This document shows positions 32,431-44,815 of a stretch of 64,000 nt of DNA, one piece after another. Origin of the DNA: Amphiura filiformis (lineage: Eukaryota > Echinodermata > Ophiuroidea > Amphilepidida > Amphiuridae); contig NC_092629.1 in assembly GCF_039555335.1 (NCBI RefSeq), positions 27,490,775 through 27,554,774 of the forward strand, read 5' to 3'. The notes under the pieces are model-generated. The model ran no database searches. It was not told where the DNA came from and worked only from the letters and a program-made list of their open reading frames with translations. Numbering within the stretch: position 1 is the stretch's first letter; each line of letters begins with the position of its first letter. The translations under genes were made by a program, and so were the position numbers.

Positions 32431-34241
32431 AACAGTTTAAAATAATTAATAACCTTAAAATAATCTACATATAGCGGGCTGTTATAACCGACATATCACC
32501 CCTTCCAACCACAACTCGTCGTTCAAGTAGGCCTACCACAGGTGTCCTAAGTAGGCATATATCCGTATCTAAAAGTCCTCAAGAAAGCTTAAAGCCCAAT
32601 CTGTCATTTTTAAAACCATTCTTAAATTGAATCATCATTTTTCTTTAACATTGTACAGAAATCGCTTCAGCTTAAATGATTACGCTAAATGCCTAGCTTT
32701 TATCACAAAGAAAGAGTGTTTAAAGGCTAAAATATCTTTGCATTCAAAGTTAAACGTCCGTGTATGATGAAGGTATTTTCTTTTATTTAAAATGACAGTT
32801 TCAAGAGCCGGGCGGTGATCTCAAACGCCAACAAAGTTTTAGCGGTTATAGAAGTTAGAGTAAACTCAGTGAGTTATTATAATAGCTCCTTGAATACAAA
32901 CGTAGAAAATCCTCATTGAAAACCAAATAAATCAATCTCATCGCACCTTTTAAAAAGTTGTTGAACAAATTAAGAATATCAATAATATATTATTTATTAA
33001 TGCAATTGTATTGTGTAACCCTGTATATGCGCGCATAAAATTGTCTCAAGCAAGCAAGTCAAAAATTGTTCTAAATATTTTATCAAATGATATTCACCAT
33101 AATATCTTAGTCGAAATGATATACGTTGAATGCAGCGAATACATGCAGCAAACATGACTAATAATTAGGTCAGTGGTTCTTGATAATTATACTCTGGTAT
33201 TTTGAGACAAAATGTTAACCCTTTCCTTGCTATTATATGTTTCTAATACGTACACCTGGGTACTTATGTGATGTATTGAATAATAAAAACAAATATTGAG
33301 ATATTTTTTAAAGAGGGATTTGCCCATCGGCGAAACACTCCCTAACTTGTTAGAAATTTAAAGGTCTGTCAATTTCCTTTTCTTCCTCCCTCTTTTCAGG
33401 TCAGGATGATCGTAAAAATCATAACATAGCCTGATCAGATGAAAGCCATGAATGATTGACACAATAAGACATTTTACATGAATCTGTAATTTATATACTG
33501 ACAGTATATAAAGTAGCTACATGTATTTCAATGGGGCTTCAACTTTGTCAATAATGCTGTTTCCTTGTTTTTTTCTGGCCAAATCTTCCATTTTAGAAAC
33601 ATCTTAATGACAATTTTAACGACTATAATCTTTCACTTTCAAGGGATTTTGCACCAATTTTATTTTTCTATACTTTCACTGGGATCACTGAATGGGACTT
33701 TAATGGAATTAACTCATATTAAAGCTTCATTTCAAACCAGTCCATGTATATCAAATATTTATATAGCATATCCCCTAAGCACTACCTGCCGATCTAACAT
33801 TGCTTTTGATTGGTCAATTACATGATATCTTCATTTTAATCACCAATCAGAATAGAGTTTTTGCAAATAATTCGTCCCATTTTTTTTTGCGTGGTGAAAT
33901 AATATTATTGTAGAAATGATGCTGATTGGTCCAATTGATAACTTCTTTTTGACCAATAGGCAGGTATAGTTCTCATGGCATGATAAATTGTTTAATTGTT
34001 ATTATATTCTTTTTTAAAGGGGCCGTTTCTTGCAATTAACCTGGTACATCCCGCCATATCATGTACATAATTATTATTATTATCATGTTATTCCTATTAT
34101 CAGGATTGTTACTATTATTGTTATATTGGTTATTTATTACCATGATTTATATTATTATCACTATTATTGCTTCTGCTACTATTATTAATATCATTATTGA
34201 ATTACATTTGTACATTGTATTATTGATTGTATTATTGATTG
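32431..34241. other. 1.8 kb without recognisable genes
   Basis: An M2-like relic (TCAGTGGTTCTTGATAATTA) lies near 33170, and ATT/TTAT-rich simple sequence at 34065-34200. The 86-codon frame at 33565-33825 has no motif. Confidence 0.4.
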
Positions 34242-34343
34242 GTGAATGAATGAATGAATGAATGAATGAATGAATGAATGAATGAATGAATGAGTGAATG
34301 AATGAATGAATGAATGAATGAATGAATGAATGAATAAATAAAT
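34242..34343 (+). repeat. (GAAT)n microsatellite
   Basis: About 25 copies of GAAT with one GAGT interruption near 34290 and AAAT at the end. The Ile-His-Ser repeat frames on the other strand are artefacts. Confidence 0.95.
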
Positions 34344-34908
34344 GTTTCTGAGACAACTCCTTTTCCTTATTTTTTTCCTCACTAAAAATCGTCGTTTCGA
34401 ATATTTTAGCTTTTGTCGTATGAGGCCCCCTTGTTATAACCTACATTGCAGCAAATGGCAGCAACTGAAGTGGCGGAATCGACTCATTTTTACCAATTAT
34501 GATAATTTAACATCATAAATAAATTATACCTCAGTTATTTACTAACGTTATCATGTGGTTCTCTCATAATATTATCGGGACACCTCTGGCCTATCACACA
34601 AGTGTCGTTGGAACAGAGCCACAGGCCCTAGCTTTTCCTGATCATTCATTTCTTGCTTCCAAATTCCAAGCGCAGACTCCAGATAAGAGAACAAAATATA
34701 GGTCTTCACTCAGGAAAGTAGGACAGTATGTCGCGCGCACTTTATGACTTGATGATAATGAAATAGAACAAAATTTATTTTATTTTGTCAAATTTAATAA
34801 AATGTCTGTAAAAATCGCACGGCGGTATGTGTTTATGAATAATAATTAGTACTTTATTTTTACGCCTAACAGTTGCGATTTCGTTAATTTAAAATAAGGA
34901 CTGTATTT

Positions 34909-35191
34909 GGGCTATTCCATTAAAATCCACACTCCCCCTGTGTAAGATTTTGTACATATCTTCCACAGGGGGAGTATGAATTTCAAATGGAATGAACATG
35001 TAATAGACAGCTCCATTAGAATTTCATACACCCTCGGAGAAAAATTAAAACTGAATCTTCTACACTGAGGGAGGATGAGTTCAAATGAAGCTGCTAAATG
35101 TGTTCATTCCATTTGAAATTCATACTCCCTCTGTGGAAGACATTTCCAAAATCTTCCACAGGGGTAGTGTGGAATTTAAATGGAATCGCTC
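34909..35191. mobile_element. M1 MITE, copy 6 (long form)
   Basis: GGGCTATTCCATTAAAATCC to AATTTAAATGGAATCGCTC, with two hairpins (TGTGTAAGATTTTG.../ATCTTCCACAGGGGG) and the same middle segment as copy 5 (CAGCTCCATTAGAATTTCAT). Confidence 0.8.
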
Positions 35192-36695
35192 AATATAGAT
35201 AACAATATTGCTTAAAATTACGCCGTCTCTTTGGGATTGAGGCGTAGGATCATCATTATGCCTCTGAAAAACGCGAACCATAATAGCAATCATACATGGA
35301 TGGTCAAAACGCCCGTGGTATGAACTTCTTCTTCAAATCGTCCGTAGATGGACGGACGCAAAGTCCCACGAGAGGATACAGCTTGTGAAAATGGCTACAC
35401 ATTAAAAGATCTCAGATCAATCAGAAGAAAAATCACTTATGTCCTGAGGATTAATATAATGACACACAATTAGCCCGAAACGCCCTAAAATGACCTGGTG
35501 TTGATGATAGCGATGGCCCGAATAAAAGTGGCATTCTACGTGACAGGTTTGACCTATTTTTGAAGGAAAAACGCATTTCAGTCTTTTCGGGCATTCTGTG
35601 TTATCTAAATATGTAAACAAAAAACCGATGCTTCGATCTAATTTACTATTTTACGATAGCGAGCATTTCATCAGGCCCGTCTTGTATAGCATAATTTAAG
35701 TCACAGTGTTGACAACTTATCTTTTTAAGTGTATTAAGATATTTATTGTAAATACATTGAAGTTATGAAAACAACACTTTTGCTCAATTTCTAATACATG
35801 CCTTTGGTTCTCAGCAATTTATATGATGATTGCCATCGAGTTTATCATTACGCCTCATCTCCTTTATAAGACCTCACATGAGGTTGCACATCCATTTCTA
35901 TCATCATTATCTTCGTCGTCGTCGTCATTGACATCGTCATCAGCAGCAGCAGAGCAGCAGCAGCCTTCATTTTTTACATTTAAAAAACACACATATTCCC
36001 AGGATCCTTTTTCTTAGTCTAGTTGAATTCCTCTCCTTCCTTCTACTTCTTCTACCCCTCCTCCTCCATTCCCCTCCTCCTCCTTCTCACGCCCACACAT
36101 TAATTTTAACTTCAATACGACATGTAGTCTACTGCATAGCCCCTTTTAGAAATTCTTACTTCAATATCAACTCTTCTCACAGTGATACAAGTTCGAACCG
36201 CTCCCATCCGAAAACCGCGTTTTTTCTCTGCGCAGAGCGGTCGATGTTGTCATGGTTGTGTTTTATGGAATGGCATTGCTGATGTGGATTGTTTCAAAAA
36301 GGGAATGCAAAGCAGTCTATTTGACATGCAGTGCTGTCTTTTAACACTCGATACCCAAGTTAAATATTTGTATTCACAAGAACTACACGTAATAATGATG
36401 ACATTGACATGTCCTGATTTTCAAATCACTCTGTCAAATCACTGGTGTAAAATTGAGACGAAGAATCTGTCAACTTTCAATTCTCATTCCACGCACTACC
36501 TCAGGCGTATCAAGAGCTGTTAAAAGTAGACAAACTTTTCCCACATTGTTTCTCTTTCTCATGACCGTAAAATGAAACTTATGTCTGGATAAAGCATGTG
36601 TATGAAGGAAGTATCTACCTCAGGTGAGATGGCTGCCATGTGTAGAATTTCTTCTTTCCTTCGTGCCTTGTCTTCTCTTATTATAAACTCATAAT
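35192..36695. other. 1.5 kb without recognisable genes
   Basis: Short trinucleotide runs (TCG, CAG) at 35905-35965 and a C/T-rich stretch at 36020-36090. The frame at 36182-36523 (113 codons) shows Cys-rich stretches but no known motif; left unannotated. Confidence 0.4.
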
Positions 36696-36860
36696 ACTCA
36701 TCTCATCTCGTCTCGTCTCGTCTCATGTCGTCCCATCTCGTCTCTTCTCCTCTGCTCTCCTCTCTTCTTCTCTCCTGTCCTCTCCTCTCCCTTCCTCTCC
36801 TCTCCTCTCCTCTCCCTTCCTCTCCTCTCCCCTCTTCTCTTTTTCCTCTCCTCTCCTCAA
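36696..36860 (+). repeat. (CTCGT)n / (TCTCC)n pyrimidine microsatellite
   Basis: TCTCATCTCGTCTCGTCTCG grading into TCCTCTCCTCTCC runs. The minus-strand frame (Arg/Glu-rich) is an artefact. Confidence 0.9.
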
Positions 36861-36947
36861 AAACGTATTTTTACACAAACGTAAAACATTAACAAAGTAT
36901 TCGCATGATAAAACATTAAAACATGATAAATGCCGAATGGTCCAATA

Positions 36948-37170
36948 CCAGTGGCGTATAGCCAGGACCTTTTTAGAGGGGTGGGTGGGGGTTGGAGGGG
37001 GGGTGGGGGTTGGCGGGGGGTCAAGGCAACTTTCAAGTGGGCAAATTTTTACGGAAATGGTCAAAAGTAGGCTAAAAAGTATTAAAAAACATGGTAAACA
37101 AGGCCCTAAAATTTTAAATATCAGGGTGACCAGCATTCCCGGGCTCAAGGGGGCAAGAATTCGCACAAGC
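36948..37170 (+). repeat. fragment of a CAGTGGCGTA-type element
   Basis: CCAGTGGCGTATAGCCAGGA followed by a G-rich block and GGTCAAAAGTAGGC. The left end resembles hAT-like CAGTGGCG termini (compare 61608). No right end was found, so it is truncated. Confidence 0.4.
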
Positions 37171-37496
37171 TGAATTCCCTCTTTGTCTCCTGGTGATACA
37201 TCGCATATATAGACCTTAAACCGATGGCAGCTTTCTTGCGATTCTTTACAACTATCTTCTGAAGCAAGCAGGCCATATGTATATCAGCTCACACGAGCGT
37301 CAATGTGTGTTGGTTCACCACACACCAAAAATGTACACAATTTTAAAAGGGGTCTTAACCTGAACTTGTTTCCAATTGACGTGCGTCCTGCCTTTATTTT
37401 CTTTATCAATCCTATACCACTCGTCTACAAGGAGCACTTGGTTTGCAAACTTTCCAAAAATGACAGTGGATTTTGTTAGAAAAGAAAGGGAATATC

Positions 37497-37890
37497 CCAG
37501 CAAACACAAAACGTTTTTTAATAACGTTTTAAACTGGTTATATTTTTGGTTTTAATTTTGCTAAAAACGTTTTAATAACATATAAATGTCTGGTTTTGTA
37601 AAGGTCATGAAAACGTCTTAAACCTCTACGAAAACACACTATGACAACATTTTTAAAATGTTGTCAAAATGTTATTGAAAAAAAACCGGCAAACATTTTT
37701 TGCCAAATATTTCGTCAACACCACAATAACATTATGTTAGAAAATCTTGCACGAAGTTTAAGAAAGATGTGTTTGAATGTTATGAAAACAAAGTTAACGT
37801 TTTATACACTTTATATACCCTTAATAACACGACATATGAATGTTTCCTGGTAACCTTTTCTATATAACCTTTAGACGAATGCACACAGTT
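37497..37890. mobile_element. M3 foldback MITE, copy 2
   Basis: CCAGCAAACACAAAACGTTT at the left, AAATGTCTGGTTTTGTAAAG and the mirrored TTTATATACCCTTAATAAC later, ending near GAATGCACACAG. The right terminus is worn. Confidence 0.68.
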
Positions 37891-37913
37891 TATAAGTCAC
37901 TAATTCAATGATA

Positions 37914-38296
37914 CACTGCAAAAAGTGTGTTTAGGAATTAAACACTTTTCTAAACACTATCTTGCACCATGTTTTTAAACATGCTTAAATGCTACACATG
38001 TTTAGGAATTTGATGGGCTGTGTTTAGGAAATTTGACATTGGTGTTTAGGAATCAAACATGTTTAGAAATGTGTTTAGACATTGGTGTTTAGGAATCGAA
38101 CATGTTTAGAAATGTGGTGCATGAAAAGTGTTTTATTCCTAAAAACCAATGTCAAATTCCAAAACATCATGTGTTAAATTCCTAAACACATACCCATCAA
38201 ATTCCTAAACATGTGTAGCATTTAAACATGTTTAAAAACATGGTGCAAGATAGTGTTTAGAAAAGTGTTTAATTTCTAAACACACTTTTTACAGTG
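37914..38296. mobile_element. 383-bp foldback with CACTGCAAAAAGTG ends
   Basis: CACTGCAAAAAGTGTGTTTA at the left and CACACTTTTTACAGTG at the right. Almost the whole element is built from GTTTAGGAAT/ATTCCTAAAC and CATGTTTAAA blocks in opposite orientations, so it can fold on itself end to end. Confidence 0.8.
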
Positions 38297-38380
38297 CGCT
38301 GTCTGCACACCCCCATCACGTCAAGTGCCCCCGAGATGGAGCGGTTAGTAGCTATATATCAGGGCTGGCTGCCACTATAG

Positions 38381-38453
38381 GGTTTAGGAATCAAGCATGT
38401 TTAGAATGTGGTGCAAGAAAAGTGTTTAATTCCTAAACACGCTTTTTGCAGTG
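38381..38453. repeat. terminal fragment of the same foldback family
   Basis: GGTTTAGGAATCAAGCATGT ... GTGTTTAATTCCTAAACACG ... CTTTTTGCAGTG matches the right end of the 37914 element; only one end is present. Confidence 0.7.
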
Positions 38454-39374
38454 TACACATGCACGCGATGTGTTTAACCACCACTTGATCAGTGGACTGG
38501 AATAAAACCGGAAATCTCTAGTTTTAATATAAAAACTCTAAATTTTACTGTAATTAAAGCACTTCAGGCTTAGTCTTTCACATGGTGTTTTAGTACACCA
38601 TTGGTCATACAATCATGCAAGAAGTAGAAATTCAACAAAAAATGAGGGCGTCGCTAGAGCAAATCACACATTATGGCTTCAAAACGCATCACAGTGCAGT
38701 GTGATGTTTTTTGTTATTTGGATGTTGTGTTTCGTTTTGGTTTTGTTTCGTTTGTTTTGCTTTGTTTTGTTTTGTTGTTGATGCTTTTTGTGTGTGGGTG
38801 TGTGTTTTACTAGTACTAGCACATTAAGTGACATAATGTTTCCATCAGATAAAAGTTAGTAACCTAGGGGTGCTAACCCCAAACTTAACACATCCAAACC
38901 CGATTACAATCGTCCCAATTGTCACGATAACAAATAAAAGGTGATGGGAAACAAATTAAGAAAATAAACTATTGGTTTAGCATTTCGTATTTGTTTCCTT
39001 TTGTTACACTTCTTATGACGATTTATCGATATAACTTAAAGGCGGTTACTCTTAAGGGTACTTCACATTGATCTACTTGTCAAACTTTTTAACCACTCTG
39101 CTTTTACTTCTATTTTTGGCAAGGTCGCTTCTTGAGAACTCAATTATAGATTTGGTGTGTGCAAAGAGGCGTTTTTGGTATAAGATGTGTTTAGTGCATC
39201 GTGCATGTTGGCAGAGAAGATGCTAAGGGGCACAGATAGAACTTTTCGGATTTTTATATTATAAGCTACATGTATACGCTCAACTTTATCTATACTTCCA
39301 CCTTTTACAAAAAGTAAAAGTTGCACGGAAGATCCACTCTATCCAGGTTATCGGCTCACCCATTCAACACAAAA
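38454..39374. other. no recognisable feature
   Basis: Contains a short (GTTTT)n run near 38735-38775; otherwise nothing. Confidence 0.4.
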
Positions 39375-39593
39375 TGGGCTATTCCGGTTGAGATCCACAC
39401 ACCCCTGAAATATATGACCTTAATCTTACTCCAGTTGTGGAAGATCTAGATAGGTAAAGCCATAATGCAGGGGGAGTATGGGTTTCAAAATGAATAACGC
39501 TGACCAATTACATTTGAAAAACATACTCCCCTCTATGGAAGATATTTCCAGAATCTTCTACAGCGGGAGTGTGAATTTTAAATGGAATAGCCC
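39375..39593. mobile_element. M1 MITE, copy 7
   Basis: GGGCTATTCCGGTTGAGATC to AATTTTAAATGGAATAGCCC. It combines a left end near the ATATATGACCTTAATCTTAC subtype with a right end of the ATGGAAGATATTTCC subtype, so it may be a recombinant or a fused pair. Confidence 0.72.
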
Positions 39594-40569
39594 ATTGACT
39601 CTCATGTGCCACACATTATGGGGAGAAAGTGATGTGAAATAAAAATGAAAATAAAAATAAACGAACATTCGGCAAAATAAAGGTTTGTCTCTGGACACAC
39701 GGGAGGTTGGATTTGGAAATTATGCGGGGTTTTTTTCCTGAATGATTATTCAATTGCTTATGGACTTTTTTTTTGATGATTTTTGTTGGATAATTTCTTA
39801 AAAAGTCTAAAACAAACAAACAAACAAAATAAAAACGCGAAAGAAAAAAAAAGAAGAAAAAAAAAAATTTTTCTTCTCGATTTTATGATCACGCGTGGCA
39901 CACCGACATCGCCTGGCTAATAATTATTTGGTGCAGCAGAGACATTAAAATGAATACACGGGATCGATACACGTGAATTGCTATGCACGATTTTGATATC
40001 AGACGAAAATCTTCGGATACTGAGTTAGAAAATGATGAATATCTCCCGTAAATGAATTTTCTCAAGAAACCAGATGTGGTCTCATACACTTGAAAATACG
40101 TGTTGAACAGATATTATAGTCGTTAGCGTGCGCTTTGAAAATTGGCCGTGCGCTTTGAACTCAAAATTTGACCAAAACTCTCAATTTTATATTGCGTTGG
40201 TCCTGTAGGCCTATGGACTACAGCGCGCAGCAGGCTATAGCGGCACTCACTCAAGTGGAGACAGTATATTAACCATTGACCGCAATGTCGTATATACAAG
40301 CTTGCTCACACAGCGAGAAATCAATTACCCCGTCTACTGTCATAGCCTTAGTCAGGTCACTTCGCTAATAATATGCATCTCATAAGGTCCGAATAAAATA
40401 GCCATGTGTGGCTGTGGATTCAACCTACCATGGCGATTTCTACTATGAAGATATCGGGGCGATGTCACTGTGCGTGGGTGACCAAAGACAATCCTGCATG
40501 GTTTATTTTTGGAGGGGACAGGTGAACGTGAGAAAGGTTTTTTTTAACACAAGTCTCCACATACATAAA
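39594..40569. other. no recognisable feature
   Basis: AT-rich with an A-run at 39840-39870; nothing supported. Confidence 0.4.
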
Positions 40570-40640
40570 TGACAGCCAGTGAAGAAATTTCACTGACCAT
40601 CCAGGATTTGAACCTGGGACATTAGGTGAACGCTTTTGTC
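40570..40640 (-). mobile_element. 5'-truncated tRNA-derived SINE fragment
   Basis: On the minus strand CCCAGGTTCAAATCCTGG forms a perfect 5-bp T-arm with a B-box loop. No A box upstream, so not a tRNA gene. Confidence 0.45.
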
Positions 40641-40866
40641 AAAAAATGTTTAGAAATATATTAATCTAAGTCGTACAACTTGGGGTGGTTTATTTATCAT
40701 GTAAACACCAAACCCAAACTTGGATTGGTAATCACAATAAGTATGTTTTTCAAGGCTCTGTAAGCAAACGTTTTGAAACCAGTGAAGAGTAAATGGCTTA
40801 AGGCAGGGTCCAAGTGTTGACATTGGTTGCAATAAGAACACCATATGAAGGGTATCCTTAAACATG

Positions 40867-41107
40867 TTAATCCTCTGCATGCTGGCCATATGCTACAACA
40901 TGGAAAGTTTTGAGATGTTTTCTCAAATTATTCAAATATATCTTAAGAACCACTGAACCAATGCTAGGCTTGTTTGTACTCATTTTAATGCATTTTTCAT
41001 GCAGAATCTTAATATGGTCATGAAAATTTACAATTCTGAAATTTTTGAATTTTTGAAGAAAATTTAAAACTTGTCTGCAGTCGACACCCGCTTGAAGAGG
41101 GTTTTAA
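40867..41107 (+). mobile_element. M2 TTAA-flanked MITE, copy 8
   Basis: TTAATCCTCTGCATGCTGGC at the left; CTTGTCTGCAGTCGACACCC and GCTTGAAGAGGGTTTTAA at the right. The left end is the best match to the inverted right end (CTCTGCATGC against CTCTCCACGC). Confidence 0.82.
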
Positions 41108-41404
41108 ATATTGTTAGAGGAGCACTTGAGACATGGTCTTACAAAAGTAAAGTTTTACTTACATGTGTGGAGAACTACTAAACATAGTTCTTTTAAGTTT
41201 TAGAGCATGTACATATAGTGTAGTGAACTCTTTTTGAGAGGGGGTTTATTGAAAACCATTAATTTGTACTTGTAGAAGAACCACGGGAAAGAACTTAGCT
41301 AATCTTTTAGAGGTTCTTTGACACTAAACCAGTTCTTTTGAACCTAAATGATCTATTGTTTGGAACCATTTGGTGTACGTCTGCAAGTTGTTTTCTTTCA
41401 ACTA

Positions 41405-41680
41405 CCCAGCAAAAACAAAACATTTTTGACATTATTCGCAAAAGTAAAAAAGCTTGCCAGAAAATGTCAGGCTATATTATTAAGGGCATACATGTAAAAC
41501 GTTTTCGTAACATTCAATAAGATTTGTTGAAAACTTACTGCAAAATATGTTATTTAATTGTTGACGAAATATTTGGCAAAGATTGTTTGCAAACAATATT
41601 AATTTTACAATAATATTTTGACAACATTTAAAAAATGTATTTTCATACAAAACGTTTTAAGACGTTTTACTAACCTTCGG
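41405..41680. mobile_element. M3 foldback MITE, copy 3
   Basis: CCAGCAAAAACAAAACATTT at the left, AAAACGTTTTCGTAACATTC inside, and AAAACGTTTTAAGACGTTTT at the right. Confidence 0.65.
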
Positions 41681-42274
41681 ATGAGCAGAACACTGAATGG
41701 GCCTTTAAACCGTAATACTGTTCGGTAATTGAATTACCAATCAACGAGATCTTTACTTCAGAAAAAGCTGACATATTTTTGTTAGAGATTTTTTTTCATC
41801 AAAACGTATCAATTATTAATTATCGTCACCTCTAACGTGTGTGGCTAAAGTATGACGTAAATAAATTGCCCTAATAACATTATGATTGCCACTTGAAATA
41901 AAAATATGTATTTATAAAAACCATCAAAAAAGCACCGCTAACATTTAATGCGATCGAAGATCCTCTTTATGATTCGATTTTTACAAGTGTTAAATTGCGA
42001 TAATTGATGGCAAGTTTTGAATGACAGTTTTAGGCAGCGTGTAAATATCTATTTTTGATGTGTGGTTTATTGATAATGTAAAATAGATAATATCATATTT
42101 ATGTTTGGTTAAACCGGTCTAATACTAAATATGTTACTTGCATAACATATCCAATATTCGTAATGCTTTGATTCTGATTTCAGTGAGTACCGGTATCTTG
42201 ATGGTAAACTGGTGCAGCCGCATGATGGCGCTATTACAGGAATTTAAGTGTCGCACATCTGGAGTGCAACCTGT

Positions 42275-42714
42275 ACACTGTAAATTGGCCAAAACACATG
42301 AACGCGTTCATTAATGTAACGGTTTTTAACACATGACACGTGTTCAACTTATTTAGAGAACACTAGTGTGAACACCTGAGACGTGTTCATAAGATACAGT
42401 TGAACACATGACACATGTGTAATAAGTGTTCTAAAATATTTCAGAACATCAGTGTTCAAACTACAAGAACACCAGTGTTCAAATGAAACAAAGAAAGACA
42501 TAAGGAAGTAAAGAACACGTGTCAAGTGTTCAAAAGGTGTTACATATCAAATATTAATGTAACAATGTTTCTTTTTTGTGATAGTGCTAGGTAAGGAGAC
42601 GCTATATTTAAGGCAAATTTTAGTATAGTATGGATATGCAGACATCTTTTCATAACTAATCTTGGAAACAGAGACAGAACACTGGTGTCAAGTGTTCTAT
42701 GACTTTTACAGTGT
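42275..42714. mobile_element. foldback with ACACTGTAAA ends
   Basis: ACACTGTAAA at the left, TTTTACAGTGT at the right. The interior is rich in GTGTTC/GAACAC blocks (ACACGTGTTCAACTTATTTA; GAACACGTGTCAAGTGTTC) in both orientations. Similar GAACAC blocks continue to about 43230, perhaps a second degraded copy. Confidence 0.6.
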
Positions 42715-43900
42715 GTGTTTGTTCGATTTACTCTAAAATTTCGTTTGGACGCCTGATGTTAGAAAGATGAACACCAGTTAAACATATTTTTGAACACCTT
42801 TTGAACACTTTGCATATTATGGAACACCACTTTGAACACTGCATGAAGTTCATGTTTGGAATACCACTTGCACACTCATTGAAATTGAACATGTTTGTGT
42901 TCAAATGATGAACATGACATTCATATTTTGAACATTGATCGACGGTGTCAATGATATTAAGTTCTTGTTAAAACACCTTTAATGTTCTAGAACATCCAAT
43001 TAACACATTTTCTGTAGCATTTTTGAACACTTTTACATATTCCAGAACGCACCCGGTAAGTCCAAAAGGAAATGTTTTCTAAATTATTATTAAGCCATGC
43101 ATAATTTGGTAAAACTTCATGAAAAATGTTACCTTTGCTTGGTTTTCAAATTATTTGGACAAGGAAAACATTTTTCAAACTAAGAAGTACGAGAAAGGTG
43201 GATAGGAATGTCCGAGACTGAGTGTTCAAGTGTTCTAAAACATGCACATGTTGTATAATAATTGTATGACAGCCCACAGTTTCTCACGATCTTATTATAT
43301 AAAATTGGTTATTTTTTCAAACCTGAATTGTTTCATATTTCCACACCCACACCTAGGAGTAATTGTTTTTGTTCGGGTCAACAGAGCAATTCTTACTTAA
43401 TTTCATATTATTCGCACATTAAGTCCGCCATAGAACTCCATGTTAAACAGCCAAAATAACAAGTGGGGCTCAATCACTTTTACACTTTTCCTTGTTATGT
43501 CGGCTTAAAAACCCGTTCAAAAATAACCAATACATGCAGTCATACAAGACATACGAGACTTGTTTTTCCGATGTATTTTGTTCTCTCGTTATTCAAGTAT
43601 TATTTCATTAACCAATTATTACTTTTACTAGTAAAAAAATCATCATAATTTTTTCCTTTATTTTTTTGTTACTGTTACATGTACTTTGTTTGATAGAAAA
43701 CATTAAAAATATGAATTTCCCGTACGGTACGGCCTGAGGCTTGTTGGAAATTTAAACGACATTACGCCCTCATTATGAAACACACCACCTGTGGCATGCA
43801 TATTAATCTATTACGGATTTAATACAGTGCTAATTTTGTTTCTTGGTGGTGTGCGGTTGGTAGCGCTTAAGGTGATATTGACCTGGTTATTATTTTTGTG
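42715..43900. other. GAACAC-rich relic then featureless
   Basis: Scattered GAACACTTT and GAACATG words to 43230, then unique AT-rich DNA. No gene. Confidence 0.4.
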
Positions 43901-44045
43901 CAGTTGAAAGGTTGTTGGTATCGGTCGGTCAGTCGGTGGTTAGTGTGTAGATGGTTGATGTGTGATTGGTGGGTGGGTGGGTGATTGGTTGGTGGGTGGG
44001 TGGTTGGTGGGTGGGTGGGTGAGTGATTGGTTGGTGGTTGACTTC
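43901..44045 (+). repeat. (GGTT/GGTG)n simple repeat
   Basis: GGTCGGTCAGTCGG grading into GGTTGGTGGGTGGGTGG words; G-rich on the plus strand. Confidence 0.85.
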
Positions 44046-44369
44046 ATTAACGTATAATATGCCACTGGGTTTTGATATGATTCTGAAGATAATTGCTAAT
44101 TTGAGTTGGCCAAAGCAAACACTTTATTTAATTTATTTTGTATGTCAAGCATAACTAGACATCAACAGAATAGCTGAAATCTAGGAGATAACACTGACGA
44201 CACTTCGGCCAGGTATCCCGGCCAGGTACAAGTGACCTGGTGAAGGGGTTCGCCATTGATAGCTGGTCGAAGCATTTTTACAGGACAGGCAAGTGTAGCC
44301 AATGAGGGCTTATCCTGATCGGCACCGACTGTAACGAGATCTATTATCATGGATCTTTTTTTTGGGGGG

Positions 44370-44446
44370 GTCTTGCGGGAATTTGAACCCGCAGTCTCGT
44401 ACCAAAGGCAAAGTCCTTAACCAGTGTGCCACGCTGTTGCATTATC
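44370..44446 (-). mobile_element. tRNA-like SINE head
   Basis: Minus strand: an A-box-like TGGCACACTGGTTAAGGAC, then TGCGGGTTCAAATTCCCGCA forming a perfect 6-bp T-arm with a B box. The acceptor ends (GCAACAG and AGACCCC) do not pair, so I call it a tRNA-derived SINE or pseudo-tRNA. Confidence 0.5.
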
Positions 44447-44527
44447 ATACGTAAGTGGTTAGGGCCTGTGACATAAGACACGGTCATGATGATATATATC
44501 TCCTAATCATTCTTTCTCATACCAAAT

Positions 44528-44815
44528 GGGCTATTCCAGTTGAAATCCACACTCCCTTGTGGATGATTTTGGAAATATCTTCCACAGGGGGAGTATGTTT
44601 TTTCAAATGTAATTGGTCAGAGTTACTCATTTTGAGACCCATACTCCCTCTGTATTTCTGTATTATAGCTTTACCTATTATGTTCCACAACTGGAGTGAG
44701 TATTTTAAATGGAAGTTACCCAATTGTCTATTCTAGTTGAAACTTATACTCCCCCTGTGGAACACTTTAGCTAAATCTTCCACAGGGGTAGTGTGGATTT
44801 TAAATGGAATAGCCC
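44528..44815. mobile_element. M1 MITE, copy 8 (long form)
   Basis: GGGCTATTCCAGTTGAAATC to TTTTAAATGGAATAGCCC, with hairpins at both ends and the middle segment (AATGTAATTGGTCAGAGTTA ... TCCACAACTGGAGTGAG) shared with copies 1 and 9. Confidence 0.82.

Noticed and set aside
36182..36523. 113-codon possible protein gene
   Set aside because: No motif, no splice context, no homology I recognise; Cys content alone is not evidence.
44370..44446. Functional tRNA gene on the minus strand
   Set aside because: T-arm is good, but acceptor ends do not pair and the anticodon arm is poor; better as a SINE head.
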